Positions 1 through 7,229 of a stretch of 34,040 nt of DNA are shown here, in pieces. The notes beneath the pieces are model-generated. The model worked only from the letters and a program-made list of their open reading frames with translations. It had not been told where the DNA came from and did not search any database. The translations under genes and the position numbers were made by a program. The stretch is from an uncultured Lentisphaeria bacterium (GTDB taxonomy: Bacteria > Verrucomicrobiota > Lentisphaeria > Victivallales > Victivallaceae): assembly GCA_903840185.1 (NCBI GenBank), contig CAIMFA010000839.1, forward strand, positions 1 to 34,040. Direction: 5' to 3'. Each line of letters starts with the position of its first letter. Positions within the stretch are counted from its first letter, which is position 1.

Positions 1-1450
1 CGCCTTTCCTGACGCTGCCTTTGTCTTTTACACAAAGCTCGCTGAGAAACCCGTCCGTGCGCGCATAAATCATATTCGACACGGCCGGTTTCACTTCACA
101 GGGAATCGAAATATTCCACGGCAGCGGCATAAACAACGTCAGCAGCAGCACTCCGGCGCCGGACAGCGAAATAATATAATTACGCGTTTTAATTCTGTTC
201 TTCAATGCCAAAATCATTTTGGTTTCCATCATGAGCGGCTTGACCACCAGTAAATAGACTTCAAGCATCAGCAGTACGATGCCGATAGCTTTTTCGAAGT
301 AATAATATACTACCATAATGATTGAGGTATAAAGAAAAATTCGATAGAAGAACCCCGAAATCCCGAAAATAATTAAAAAATATTTTTTCCAGCCCTGAGT
401 GTTATCCGAAGACTTGTAGTCAACTCCGAGACAATATTTCCGGAAAAGTTCACGGATGCGCTCGGTTCCGCGCATCTGAAGATTGTCAATGTTGACCAGG
501 TCCATCAACAGGTAATAACCGTCATAACGGATGAACGGGTTGCCGTTGATCAGCGCCGTGCTGATGATACTTACCGTGAAAATGTAATACGCGACAGCCT
601 GGGTCAGGCCCGGCCCGGAGTTCGCCCACACCAGCGCCGCCCATCCGCCGATAATGATTTCACTCAGAATGCCGGAGCCGTCAATCAGAAATCTTTTATG
701 CCGGTCTGGAATACGCCAGGAATCAGTAAGGTCGGTGTAAAGTCTGGGGAAAAACACAATGAAAGCCATGCCCATCCGCCGCACCCGGATGCCGACGGCT
801 TTGGCGGTGTACGCATGCGCAAATTCATGAACACACTTTATAATGACAACCGCAATCGAATAGCGCACCATCCCTTGAAAATTAATCGTATTGATAAATT
901 CTTCAGTCAGTTTCTGCCATTTGACGATCAGGCAGATATAGCCGCAGCCGGCAATCACGCCGAGCGTCAGGAATGTCCATTTGTTGAAAATCGCCTTTAT
1001 CGTGTCCACAGTGCGGTCAAGAAAGCGGTCGGGGGAAAGCAGCGGTATTTTGAAAAACAGATAGGTATAAAGCAGCAGATTGATGAAATTCCGCCGTTTC
1101 ATCACCTGATGTTTCTCCACCTTCTCCTCGGTCATCTTGTATACCGGAAGCATCAGATTGCTCTGATTTAAAAAATTCAGGACTTTGAGGATTTTCTCTT
1201 TATCCGCATGTATGCCGCGATTCTTTACTTTCGCCAGAAAAGCTTCCAGTTCCAGGTTTTCAGACATACAGCCGATGATCTGGTGGTCTTCTTCGGAAAG
1301 GCGGAAATATTTGTCGCTCACCGGATCGAAAACGATCCAGGTGGCGCTGCCGTCAGTCTCAGGTTCCCCCCGGAAAAGTTCGAGATCAGTGCGCAGTGTT
1401 CCGGTGTAATATTTCCGTTCCGGAGCAGGGCTGTCAGATGTGTTGTCCAT
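1..1450 (-). CDS. M50-family (site-2-protease-like) membrane metalloprotease homologue with PqqD-like N-terminus, 3' end cut by window
   Basis: Open from an ATG at 1450 (AGGA about 11 nt upstream) to the window edge, 483 codons visible. Residues about 10-95 resemble the PqqD-like winged-helix region at the front of 'putative peptide zinc metalloproteases' (COG1994), with the typical 'D-P-x-S-x-K-Y-F-R-L-S' strand. Several hydrophobic segments follow. A zinc motif HEFAH lies at residues 208-212 and the family signature NPFIRYDGYY at 304-313 (Asp310), so both catalytic signatures are intact. After the last membrane segments the visible end (RTDGFLSEL...) begins a lipoyl/HlyD-like hairpin domain, usual for this family. 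It starts 21 nt after the stop of the GAF-HlyD gene and is the third gene of that minus-strand operon. Family members sit with HlyD and TolC proteins and are thought to act in peptide export or processing. Protease activity and substrate are not shown by the sequence. Confidence 0.85.
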   Translation of the reverse strand, partial: MDNTSDSPAPERKYYTGTLRTDLELFRGEPETDGSATWIVFDPVSDKYFRLSEEDHQIIGCMSENLELEAFLAKVKNRGIHADKEKILKVLNFLNQSNLMLPVYKMTEEKVEKHQVMKRRNFINLLLYTYLFFKIPLLSPDRFLDRTVDTIKAIFNKWTFLTLGVIAGCGYICLIVKWQKLTEEFINTINFQGMVRYSIAVVIIKCVHEFAHAYTAKAVGIRVRRMGMAFIVFFPRLYTDLTDSWRIPDRHKRFLIDGSGILSEIIIGGWAALVWANSGPGLTQAVAYYIFTVSIISTALINGNPFIRYDGYYLLMDLVNIDNLQMRGTERIRELFRKYCLGVDYKSSDNTQGWKKYFLIIFGISGFFYRIFLYTSIIMVVYYYFEKAIGIVLLMLEVYLLVVKPLMMETKMILALKNRIKTRNYIISLSGAGVLLLTLFMPLPWNISIPCEVKPAVSNMIYARTDGFLSELCVKDKGSVRKG

Positions 1451-1471
1451 GCGTTTTCAGGTCCTTGCGGT

Positions 1472-2896
1472 TTAAACCCGTCTCCACCACAGCACGAGAT
1501 TCCGGAAGAGGTAATAGCCGAGCGGCACCCGCGGCCCGGCGATCCTGGCTACGCCGCGCATTCCGCAAAGCAGATTTTTCTTCTCATAATTCATCGTCAT
1601 CCGGATCATATAGCAATAAACTTTTTTCTCGGTAAGAACCGGTTTCGGACTGATGGACTCGATTTTTCCGGAGATCGGCATTTCCGGCATGGTATGCAGA
1701 TATAGTGTAACTTCGCAGTTATCGTCCAGTGCGGAGGCGTTCTGCTCATTCACCGCAATCAGCGCGACCAGGTTTTCCGTGGACAATATTTCAAACAGTT
1801 TTTCTCCGGCCCGGACGGCTTTGCCTTCGAGCTTATCTTTATCGGCGATATCCAGAATACCGGCCTGTTTGGCGCGTACCACGCTTTTTTCCAGAAACCA
1901 TTTATTGCGCCTGATGCTGATATCCGCTTTTTCTTTCTGGAGTTCAAGCATCCGGACTTCGCCGCGCTTGGAAATATCTTTGAACGACTGCTGCTCAATC
2001 AGATCCAGTTGCGCGGAAATTTTATTGCGGGCGTTTTCCGCTCCTGCCAGATCAAACGCGCGTTCTTCGGTGTTGTATGCCAGGATGACAGTGCCCGGCA
2101 CGACGCTGTTGCCGCTTTTATTGTTGTAGCATGTTTCAATTACGCCGTCGAACGGAGCATAGTAGTAATTCTCTTTGGCCGGCATGATCTCGAAATCCGC
2201 CGCCACGTTCTGCCTGACGGGCATTACAAACAGGGAAATAAAAAACAAGCCGGCCAGAATCAGCAGTATACGCGAAGGTTTCAGCCACTTCTTGCGATCA
2301 ATCACCCGGTGAATGATCTTCTTCTGCTTGTCATGCATGGCGAAAAATAAAGCTTCGGAATAGTGCTGGCACAACAGCGGCAGCAGGCTGCCGGCGCTGG
2401 CCAGATTGGCGCTGTCTGAAAATTCCACCGCCCAGATCAGCAGCTCATGGGAGGACGTTCCGCCATGCGAAGCCGGTCTGACGGGAATCAGCAGCATTTG
2501 CGGGAAACAGGCTTGAAAATATTCAAACGCGTCCAGCGCGCTCTGTCTGGCATTTTTCTCTTTGAGCAGATCTTCCGTAAGCACCGTAACCTTGTCCAGT
2601 CCGTCAAGCGGTTGAATCAAGTTTGCCAGATGAATACAGTATTCAGAGTTGGAATTTACATCCGGCTGGCCGGAGACCGCAATTATTTTCGGTTTGGCGC
2701 CGCGCATGTCAATCAGCGCGGAACGTTCATACGGTGCCACCATCCGGCTGTTATTGACAATGTGATTGGCCAGCTGCTGCAGAGTATGTTTCTCGAAAGC
2801 TTCATGGCCCAGTTTCAACACTGCGGAAATGGCGTTCAGCTTGCCTTTCAGCAATAATAACTCTTTATGCTCTTTTGTGGATTGAGATTCCGGCAT
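1472..2896 (-). CDS. GAF-like domain / transmembrane / HlyD-type adaptor fusion protein
   Basis: A 474-residue protein. Residues about 15-195 are soluble and read as a GAF-like sensory fold (helix-rich start, then alternating strands and a 'LLIPVRP' strand). One membrane helix lies near 208-226 (SRILLILAGLFFISLFVMPV). Residues about 235-470 have the HlyD/membrane-fusion-protein arrangement: a lipoyl-like half with 'YYAPFDGVIET', an alpha-hairpin rich in Glu/Lys/Arg (about 285-345), a second lipoyl half ('VVRAKQAGILDI') and a beta-barrel. The start codon overlaps the stop of the upstream HlyD gene by one base (TAATG), so translation is probably coupled. Adaptors normally bridge an inner-membrane pump and an outer-membrane channel. 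The cytoplasmic sensory domain is unusual and suggests gating by an internal signal (inference). The HlyD part is well supported; the GAF label is by shape and length only. Confidence 0.8.
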   Translation of the reverse strand: MPESQSTKEHKELLLLKGKLNAISAVLKLGHEAFEKHTLQQLANHIVNNSRMVAPYERSALIDMRGAKPKIIAVSGQPDVNSNSEYCIHLANLIQPLDGLDKVTVLTEDLLKEKNARQSALDAFEYFQACFPQMLLIPVRPASHGGTSSHELLIWAVEFSDSANLASAGSLLPLLCQHYSEALFFAMHDKQKKIIHRVIDRKKWLKPSRILLILAGLFFISLFVMPVRQNVAADFEIMPAKENYYYAPFDGVIETCYNNKSGNSVVPGTVILAYNTEERAFDLAGAENARNKISAQLDLIEQQSFKDISKRGEVRMLELQKEKADISIRRNKWFLEKSVVRAKQAGILDIADKDKLEGKAVRAGEKLFEILSTENLVALIAVNEQNASALDDNCEVTLYLHTMPEMPISGKIESISPKPVLTEKKVYCYMIRMTMNYEKKNLLCGMRGVARIAGPRVPLGYYLFRNLVLWWRRV

Positions 2897-3756
2897 TATT
2901 TTTTCCCGCTGTTTTTGTCATATTGCTTCATCAGCTTGCCGGACATTCCCGCCGCAAGCTTCCGGTCGCGGTTGTCCAGGAGAACTTTTATTTCAAATGT
3001 CCGGCTGCCGGGATCAATTTCGCCGGAAATCACATTGATGGTTCCTTCGTGTTCGGTTCTGGTCTCGTCAATCCAGACCCGCATTCTTTTGCCGATAGCC
3101 ACTTTATTGATTTCGGAGGAAGGCAGGTGCATCACCGCCAGCAGCTGGTAATCGTCAATGATATTAATCACCTGCTGGCTGGCGCGGACAAATTCATGCT
3201 CCTGCACCAGTTTCTTAATCAAACGTCCGGCAAACGGCGCGACCAGACGGCAGGCTTTCAAATCTATTTCCGCCATTTTCATATTCGCGACGGAAAAATT
3301 CAATTTTGAAGTAGCGATATCCCTTTCCAGTTCACTTTTTTCCAAATCCTGCATGCCTTGAATGCCCTTTTGATACATTTCCTCATTGCGCTTGAAATTT
3401 TTCAACGCAAACTGCATCGAAGCGTCAGCCTCAAGCTGCGCGGATTTGGCTTTATCGTATTTCTGGAGATAAATTTTATCATCAAGCAGAGCAATCACAT
3501 CACCCCCCTTGAAGCAATCCCCCTCTTTGAAATTATATTGCATGACCGCCGTGTCAACTTCAGCCGAAATCACCGCCTGGCGGAATGGGAAGATAACGAC
3601 TTTGGTCGGATATTCATCCGCTGCCGGCATGTCCTCGACGGCGGCAAATCCATTTAACGGTGCAATCCATAGCAGACACAATCCAGGCAGACAAGCCGCG
3701 AAAGCCAGTCCGGCAGCATTGCAATTACCCAGTAATAACCGGAATAAACGATTCAT
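2896..3756 (-). CDS. HlyD/RND-type periplasmic adaptor subunit
   Basis: About 286 residues from the ATG at 3756. An in-frame ATG at 3777 lacks a ribosome site, whereas 3756 has AGAAAGG 8 nt upstream, so 3756 is preferred. The N-terminus (NRLFRLLLGN, then a hydrophobic run ending near GFAA) is an export signal. The mature protein shows the adaptor order: beta strands with 'VVIFPFRQAVISAEV', lipoyl half 'FKEGDCFKGGDVIALLDD', a coiled hairpin of Lys/Glu/Ala-rich helices, second lipoyl half 'RLVAPFAGRLIKKLV', then a beta-barrel with 'GTINVISGEIDPGSRTFEIKVLLDN', a pattern typical of RND membrane-fusion proteins. It is short because the C-terminal membrane-proximal domain is minimal. First gene of the minus operon, divergent from the DUF3467-like/TolC pair. 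Probably forms an export channel with the TolC protein. Confidence 0.87.
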   Translation of the reverse strand: MNRLFRLLLGNCNAAGLAFAACLPGLCLLWIAPLNGFAAVEDMPAADEYPTKVVIFPFRQAVISAEVDTAVMQYNFKEGDCFKGGDVIALLDDKIYLQKYDKAKSAQLEADASMQFALKNFKRNEEMYQKGIQGMQDLEKSELERDIATSKLNFSVANMKMAEIDLKACRLVAPFAGRLIKKLVQEHEFVRASQQVINIIDDYQLLAVMHLPSSEINKVAIGKRMRVWIDETRTEHEGTINVISGEIDPGSRTFEIKVLLDNRDRKLAAGMSGKLMKQYDKNSGKK

Positions 3757-3954
3757 TTCCAAGACCTTTCTGTTCATGTAAAATCAAAGTAATATAACCA
3801 TTATTTCCGCAAAATGCTTTAGTTGTTTAAAAATTATCGCGGTTTTTTCTTCACCGCTCCGATGCTTGAAAAGTAATTGCCCGCAATGAGTGATTTTTTA
3901 TAAAAAACTCGTTTGCAAATTAAATTTTTAATGTTATGTTCTAGTTGTTTTATA

Positions 3955-3984
3955 TTGGTTATAGAATAATCTTATTCTTATTAT
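3955..3984 (+). promoter_or_regulatory. possible sigma70-type promoter for the DUF3467-like/TolC genes
   Basis: TTGGTT at 3955-3960 and TATTAT at 3979-3984 are separated by 18 bp, placing a start site near 3990 and a leader of about 38 nt. The whole divergent interval 3757-4028 is strongly AT-rich, so chance matches are likely. No convincing minus-strand promoter was picked out for the adaptor operon. Confidence 0.3.
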
Positions 3985-4028
3985 GAATGTAATTAAACCT
4001 AAAAAATAGATTGTTTCAGGAGAGAAAA

Positions 4029-4283
4029 ATGGACAACATCAAAAAAGAAATCTTCGCTGACGGAATCGGGCAGATTCATTTTGCCGGCGGTATGGTAAGA
4101 TTTGATTTCGTTACCCTGCAACCCGATCCCGACGGCAAAGGCGAGCCGCAACCCCTTTGTAAAGAGCGCATTATTATGCCGCCGCAGGGTTTCCTGAACG
4201 CTTTTAATTCGATGCAGAATCTTATCGACAAACTTCTTGAAGCCGGGATTCTTCAGAAAACGAATAACGCAGCGACGAAATAA
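4029..4283 (+). CDS. small DUF3467-like protein
   Basis: 84 residues from an ATG at 4029 with AGGAGAG about 5 nt upstream; an upstream in-frame TTG at 4011 has no ribosome site. No signal peptide or membrane segment. The order of elements matches what I know of DUF3467 proteins: an N-terminal strand pair ending 'MVRFDFVTLQPD', then 'KERIIMPPQGFLNAF' and a terminal helix 'SMQNLIDKLLEAG'. In DUF3467 the corresponding parts read roughly F-x-x-DF-x-x-x-x-P and R-I-x-x-x-P-x-x-A-K-x-L. Function of the family is unknown. It lies 51 nt before the TolC gene and faces the HlyD/M50 operon, so it may be a cytoplasmic accessory of the export locus. The family link is by eye and moderate. Confidence 0.7.
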   Translation: MDNIKKEIFADGIGQIHFAGGMVRFDFVTLQPDPDGKGEPQPLCKERIIMPPQGFLNAFNSMQNLIDKLLEAGILQKTNNAATK

Positions 4284-4334
4284 GGGTAGAACTTATTTAA
4301 ATGTAGTCAGAGAAATCCAGGAAGCGGGGCTGTT

Positions 4335-5999
4335 ATGTTAAAAGTATTTCGTTTAGTAATTGCTTTAGCTATAGCAATGGTGGCGTTCGGATGTCATGAT
4401 TCTGAATATTACCGCCAGCAGCGTGTCGAAAAAGCCAACGAACATTTCGGGAAGATCAATAAGAAAGTTATTCCCCAGGGCACGGTTTTTACCCTGCCTG
4501 AATGTATCTCCATCGCCCTGAAGCAGAATCTTGACTTGAAAGTCTTTGACTTGAAGGAACGGATTGCGCAGGAAAAAGTTACCGCTGAAATGCTCGGCAT
4601 GCTTCCTGACTTGACTGTATCTGATGACGCCACCGGCAGAAACAACGAGCCGGGTTCGAGCAGCCAGAACCTCCAGACCGGTGCTCAGACTTATCCCCCG
4701 AGCAAAAGTTCGGATAAAGGCGAAAATGTATTCCGGGTTGAAATGGCGCTCAGCGTGCTTGACTTCGGACTTGCTTATTTGAACGCCAATCAGGCTGAAG
4801 ACAATGCCCTTATCGCGCTGGAGCAGAAACGCCGCGCCGCGCAGAACCTGACCCTGGACGTCGTCAAAACATATTTCAAAGTCGCGGCCACCCAGGATGC
4901 CATTGAAACTACCGAAAAACTGCTGGTCAAATGCAAAAATATTGAAAAAGTATTTGCCGAGATCAGTGATTCCAAATCCGTCTCACCGCTGCGTCTGCTT
5001 GATGAGAGAAAGAGATTTATCCGGCTGGAAAAACGCCTGATGGAATATCAGCGCAGTTACCAGAACTCCTGTATTGAACTGCGGGCGCTGATGGGTTACC
5101 TCCCGATTGATGATATCAGAGTTGATACCAGAGCGCTGCAGAAAATGAACGTCATCCAGCTTCCAGACATCAATCTGCTCGAGAAGATTGCGCTGATGGA
5201 ACGCCCGGAACTGTATCAGCTTGACATTGAAACCAGCGTTACGGTTACCGAAGCCAGAAAAACCATTCTGATGATGTTCCCGAACGTCAAAGTGTTCACT
5301 GACTTTACTAATTCCAGCAACTCGTTCCTTTACAATCAGAGCTGGTGGGAAATCGGCATGAGAGCCGCGTACAACCTGTTGAAGCTCCCGCAGCAGATCG
5401 CTAAATACCGCACCATCAATACTGAGATTGACGAAATCTCGCTCAGAACACTGGCGCTGTCCATCGGGGTCATGTCACAGGTGCGTATTGCCCATGCCAA
5501 CGTGATTGAAGTTAAAGAACGCTTCGATCTTGACGAAAAAGTTTATCTGGCGTATGCCGACCATCTGAAGATTGCGCGCCAGAACTTCACCGCCGGCGGC
5601 GCCCTCTCCAAGCTGGAGCTGGACCGCATGGAACTGGAAACCGCGGAAACCCAGATTGACCGCACCCTGGCTCTCGGCAATTATTACCTCTCTTATTACC
5701 GCATGCTCAATACTATCGGCGTTCAGGCGCTGGATCAGAAGACCCTTGACCGCCTGATCGAAGAAATCAAGCTTTCCGAAGCGAAAGCCAAAGCGGAAAC
5801 CGAGCAGAAGCAGAAAGCCGCGGAAAAGGCCAGAGAGGAAATCAACAAGAACGTTGTAACATTCAACGGCGTGGTGCTGGGCAATAATACAATTCCGGAT
5901 GGCAGCAGAGAAAAGTTTGATATCATTGTCCCGGAAAAACCGGCGGACGCAAAGAAACCCGCAGCCGATACCAAGGCCGCCCCAGCTGCCAAAAAATAA
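4335..5999 (+). CDS. TolC-family outer membrane efflux lipoprotein with Lys/Ala-rich tail
   Basis: 554 residues. The signal sequence ends in a lipobox (VAFGC, Cys20), so the mature protein should be lipid-anchored. Residues about 55-460 follow the outer-membrane factor plan: a duplicated strand/long-helix repeat with 'FTLPECISIALKQNLDLKVFDL' (first part) and 'NLLEKIALMERPELYQLDIET' (second), each starting the two OEP halves. After residue about 480 the protein is a low-complexity Lys/Ala/Glu/Pro stretch ending in a PAADTKAAPAAKK-like tail, not part of the barrel. AGGA precedes the ATG. It lies just downstream of the small DUF3467-like gene and divergent from two HlyD adaptors and the M50 protein, so it is the likely outer-membrane exit duct of that system. 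A perfect terminator follows at 6022-6058. Substrate unknown. Confidence 0.9.
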   Translation: MLKVFRLVIALAIAMVAFGCHDSEYYRQQRVEKANEHFGKINKKVIPQGTVFTLPECISIALKQNLDLKVFDLKERIAQEKVTAEMLGMLPDLTVSDDATGRNNEPGSSSQNLQTGAQTYPPSKSSDKGENVFRVEMALSVLDFGLAYLNANQAEDNALIALEQKRRAAQNLTLDVVKTYFKVAATQDAIETTEKLLVKCKNIEKVFAEISDSKSVSPLRLLDERKRFIRLEKRLMEYQRSYQNSCIELRALMGYLPIDDIRVDTRALQKMNVIQLPDINLLEKIALMERPELYQLDIETSVTVTEARKTILMMFPNVKVFTDFTNSSNSFLYNQSWWEIGMRAAYNLLKLPQQIAKYRTINTEIDEISLRTLALSIGVMSQVRIAHANVIEVKERFDLDEKVYLAYADHLKIARQNFTAGGALSKLELDRMELETAETQIDRTLALGNYYLSYYRMLNTIGVQALDQKTLDRLIEEIKLSEAKAKAETEQKQKAAEKAREEINKNVVTFNGVVLGNNTIPDGSREKFDIIVPEKPADAKKPAADTKAAPAAKK

Positions 6000-6021
6000 C
6001 GTTATCCATCTTATACAATCA

Positions 6022-6058
6022 ACAAGCAATGTTTCATCGAAACATTGCTTGTTTTTTT
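6022..6058 (+). terminator. rho-independent terminator after the TolC gene
   Basis: A perfect 14-bp stem (6022-6035 with 6039-6052) and a 3-nt loop ATC are followed by a run of seven T (6052-6058). It begins 22 nt after the TolC stop codon. The stem itself is moderately AT-rich but fully paired. Confidence 0.93.
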
Positions 6059-6239
6059 GTCCACGGAAAATGCGTGCAGGGCCAGACGTCCCGGCGGGCC
6101 GGGAATTTTGGGTTCTAGTTCAATAAATTCGTTTTGTCATAATGATGATGCCGGAAAAATCATCCGGTCAGCCGGGACGGCTGACCCAACTATGCTGGCA
6201 TTTTTCCCCCCGTTTTGTCTACAGGAATTTGTATTTCCG

Positions 6240-6442
6240 GTTCCTTATGATTGTGAAACAATCTTTGGAGTGCGAAGCCCCTGCTTCGCTTTAGATTACG
6301 GATAAAACATGAATCGCAGACAGAAATATAATGACCGGACAGAAATATAATAGCCGGACAGAAAACCAAAGCGGCGCAGGAGTGCCGCACTCCAAAGTCA
6401 GGCTGGAGCGCCTGACGGGAAAAGTCCAGGCCCAGCCGGTTA
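6240..6442. repeat. dispersed structured repeat, copy A
   Basis: About 200 bp shared with 14406-14603. Ordered elements: hairpin GATTGT-GAA-ACAATC (6249-6263), 'TTTGGAGTGCGAAGC', hairpin GCGAAGC/GCTTCGC, a variable middle, CCAAAGCGGCGC with hairpin GCGGC/GCCGC, 'ACTCCAAAG', and hairpin GTCAGGC/GCCTGAC, then AGCCGGTTA. The outer blocks CTTTGGAGTGCG and CGCACTCCAAAG are exact inverse partners, so the whole unit can fold as one long arm. In this copy the middle contains a 19-bp direct repeat (6319-6337, 6338-6356, partial third). It lies between the convergent TolC and hydrolase genes. Confidence 0.85.
6319..6364. repeat. 19-bp tandem repeat inside structured repeat copy A
   Basis: Two nearly identical units starting GACAGAAATATAAT (6319-6337 and 6338-6356; they differ as TGACCG versus TAGCCG at the end) plus a partial third (GACAGAAA, 6357-6364). 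Absent from the middle of copy B, so this is the variable segment of the element. Confidence 0.75.
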
Positions 6443-6515
6443 AGTTCATCAGCATTGAATATCCCTGAAGTTCCCGCCTTTTCTATTACTTTAGAACTTT
6501 AGAACTTTAGAACTC

Positions 6516-7229
6516 TTATTTGAAGCTTCCTGTTTCAATAAAGCGCAGCGCCGCTCGGCGGACTGACGGCAGAAACATCATGAAAGAATGTTCAGCGCGA
6601 ACAATGATATGATCTTTCTGGGTCGCCAGTTTGGTCAGGCAGATAGCCACTTCAAAGTCATATTTCCCGGCAATTATACCGATTTCGACACTATCCGGAA
6701 CCGGCACGGAGTGAACGTAGGCGCCAGCTGCGCTGCTCAGTTCCGGCAGCGGTTTAAGCAGGTTCCCGGACACCGGCAGCAGCTTAAGCAGTATCTTTGC
6801 GGCATACGATCCGAGATTGGGCGGTGCCAGCATCACAATCCGTTTGATCCTGTCCGGCGTAAGCGCCTCGCCGGTCCAGTCGTTACCGGCGGCCAGATGT
6901 CCGAGCGCTTCGCGGGTGACAATCCCGCCGAGACTGTGGGTGACGATATTGATTTTCATCTCCGGCGGACTTTCGCGGACTATTTTTTCCAGAAACAGCT
7001 TAAAGTCACCGGCGTGACGGCTGATTGTCTGCATAGAAGTATGGTAATCATAAATGTATACTGCAAAACCGGCTTTGCGGAAAAACCTGGCCAGGGAATA
7101 GAGATAAAAACTGCGGTGAATCAGCCCGTGAATCAGCACCACTATCTCATTCCGGTCGTTTTCAGGCGCCGGCGGCAGATAATAGTTGTATCTTTTGCCG
7201 GCAAAAAAATCTTTTAAATCTTTAAACAT
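6516..7229 (-). CDS. alpha/beta-hydrolase, lipase-like (PGAP1/DUF676 type)
   Basis: About 237 residues. I chose the ATG at 7229 because GGAG lies 7 nt upstream; ATG at 7232 is also possible and the longer upstream frame runs inside the preceding gene. Motifs: the oxyanion strand 'VVLIHGLIH', the nucleophile elbow THSLGG (Ser as nucleophile) followed by 'REALGHL', 'VMLAPPNLGS', and a late 'RAEHSFMMF' supplying the catalytic His. This layout matches lipase/acyl-ester hydrolases such as PGAP1-like and DUF676 proteins. No signal peptide, so cytoplasmic or peripheral. The start overlaps the end of the MFS-PlsC-AMP fusion gene (stop 7222-7224), indicating coupled expression. A role in acyl-chain release or lipid turnover next to the re-acylation enzyme is plausible but inferred. 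Confidence 0.85.
   Translation of the reverse strand: MFKDLKDFFAGKRYNYYLPPAPENDRNEIVVLIHGLIHRSFYLYSLARFFRKAGFAVYIYDYHTSMQTISRHAGDFKLFLEKIVRESPPEMKINIVTHSLGGIVTREALGHLAAGNDWTGEALTPDRIKRIVMLAPPNLGSYAAKILLKLLPVSGNLLKPLPELSSAAGAYVHSVPVPDSVEIGIIAGKYDFEVAICLTKLATQKDHIIVRAEHSFMMFLPSVRRAALRFIETGSFK

Larger units (their letters stand above)
6059..6515. other. gene-free hairpin-rich interval between convergent genes
   Basis: No credible gene. It holds two perfect short inverted repeats (TCCCGGC/GCCGGGA at 6089-6104 with a 2-nt loop; GGTCAGCC/GGCTGACC at 6166-6186 with a 5-nt loop), copy A of the dispersed structured repeat (6240-6442), a 19-bp tandem repeat inside that copy, and three 8-bp CTTTAGAA units at 6489-6512 next to the hydrolase stop. 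The flanking genes converge here. Confidence 0.7.
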
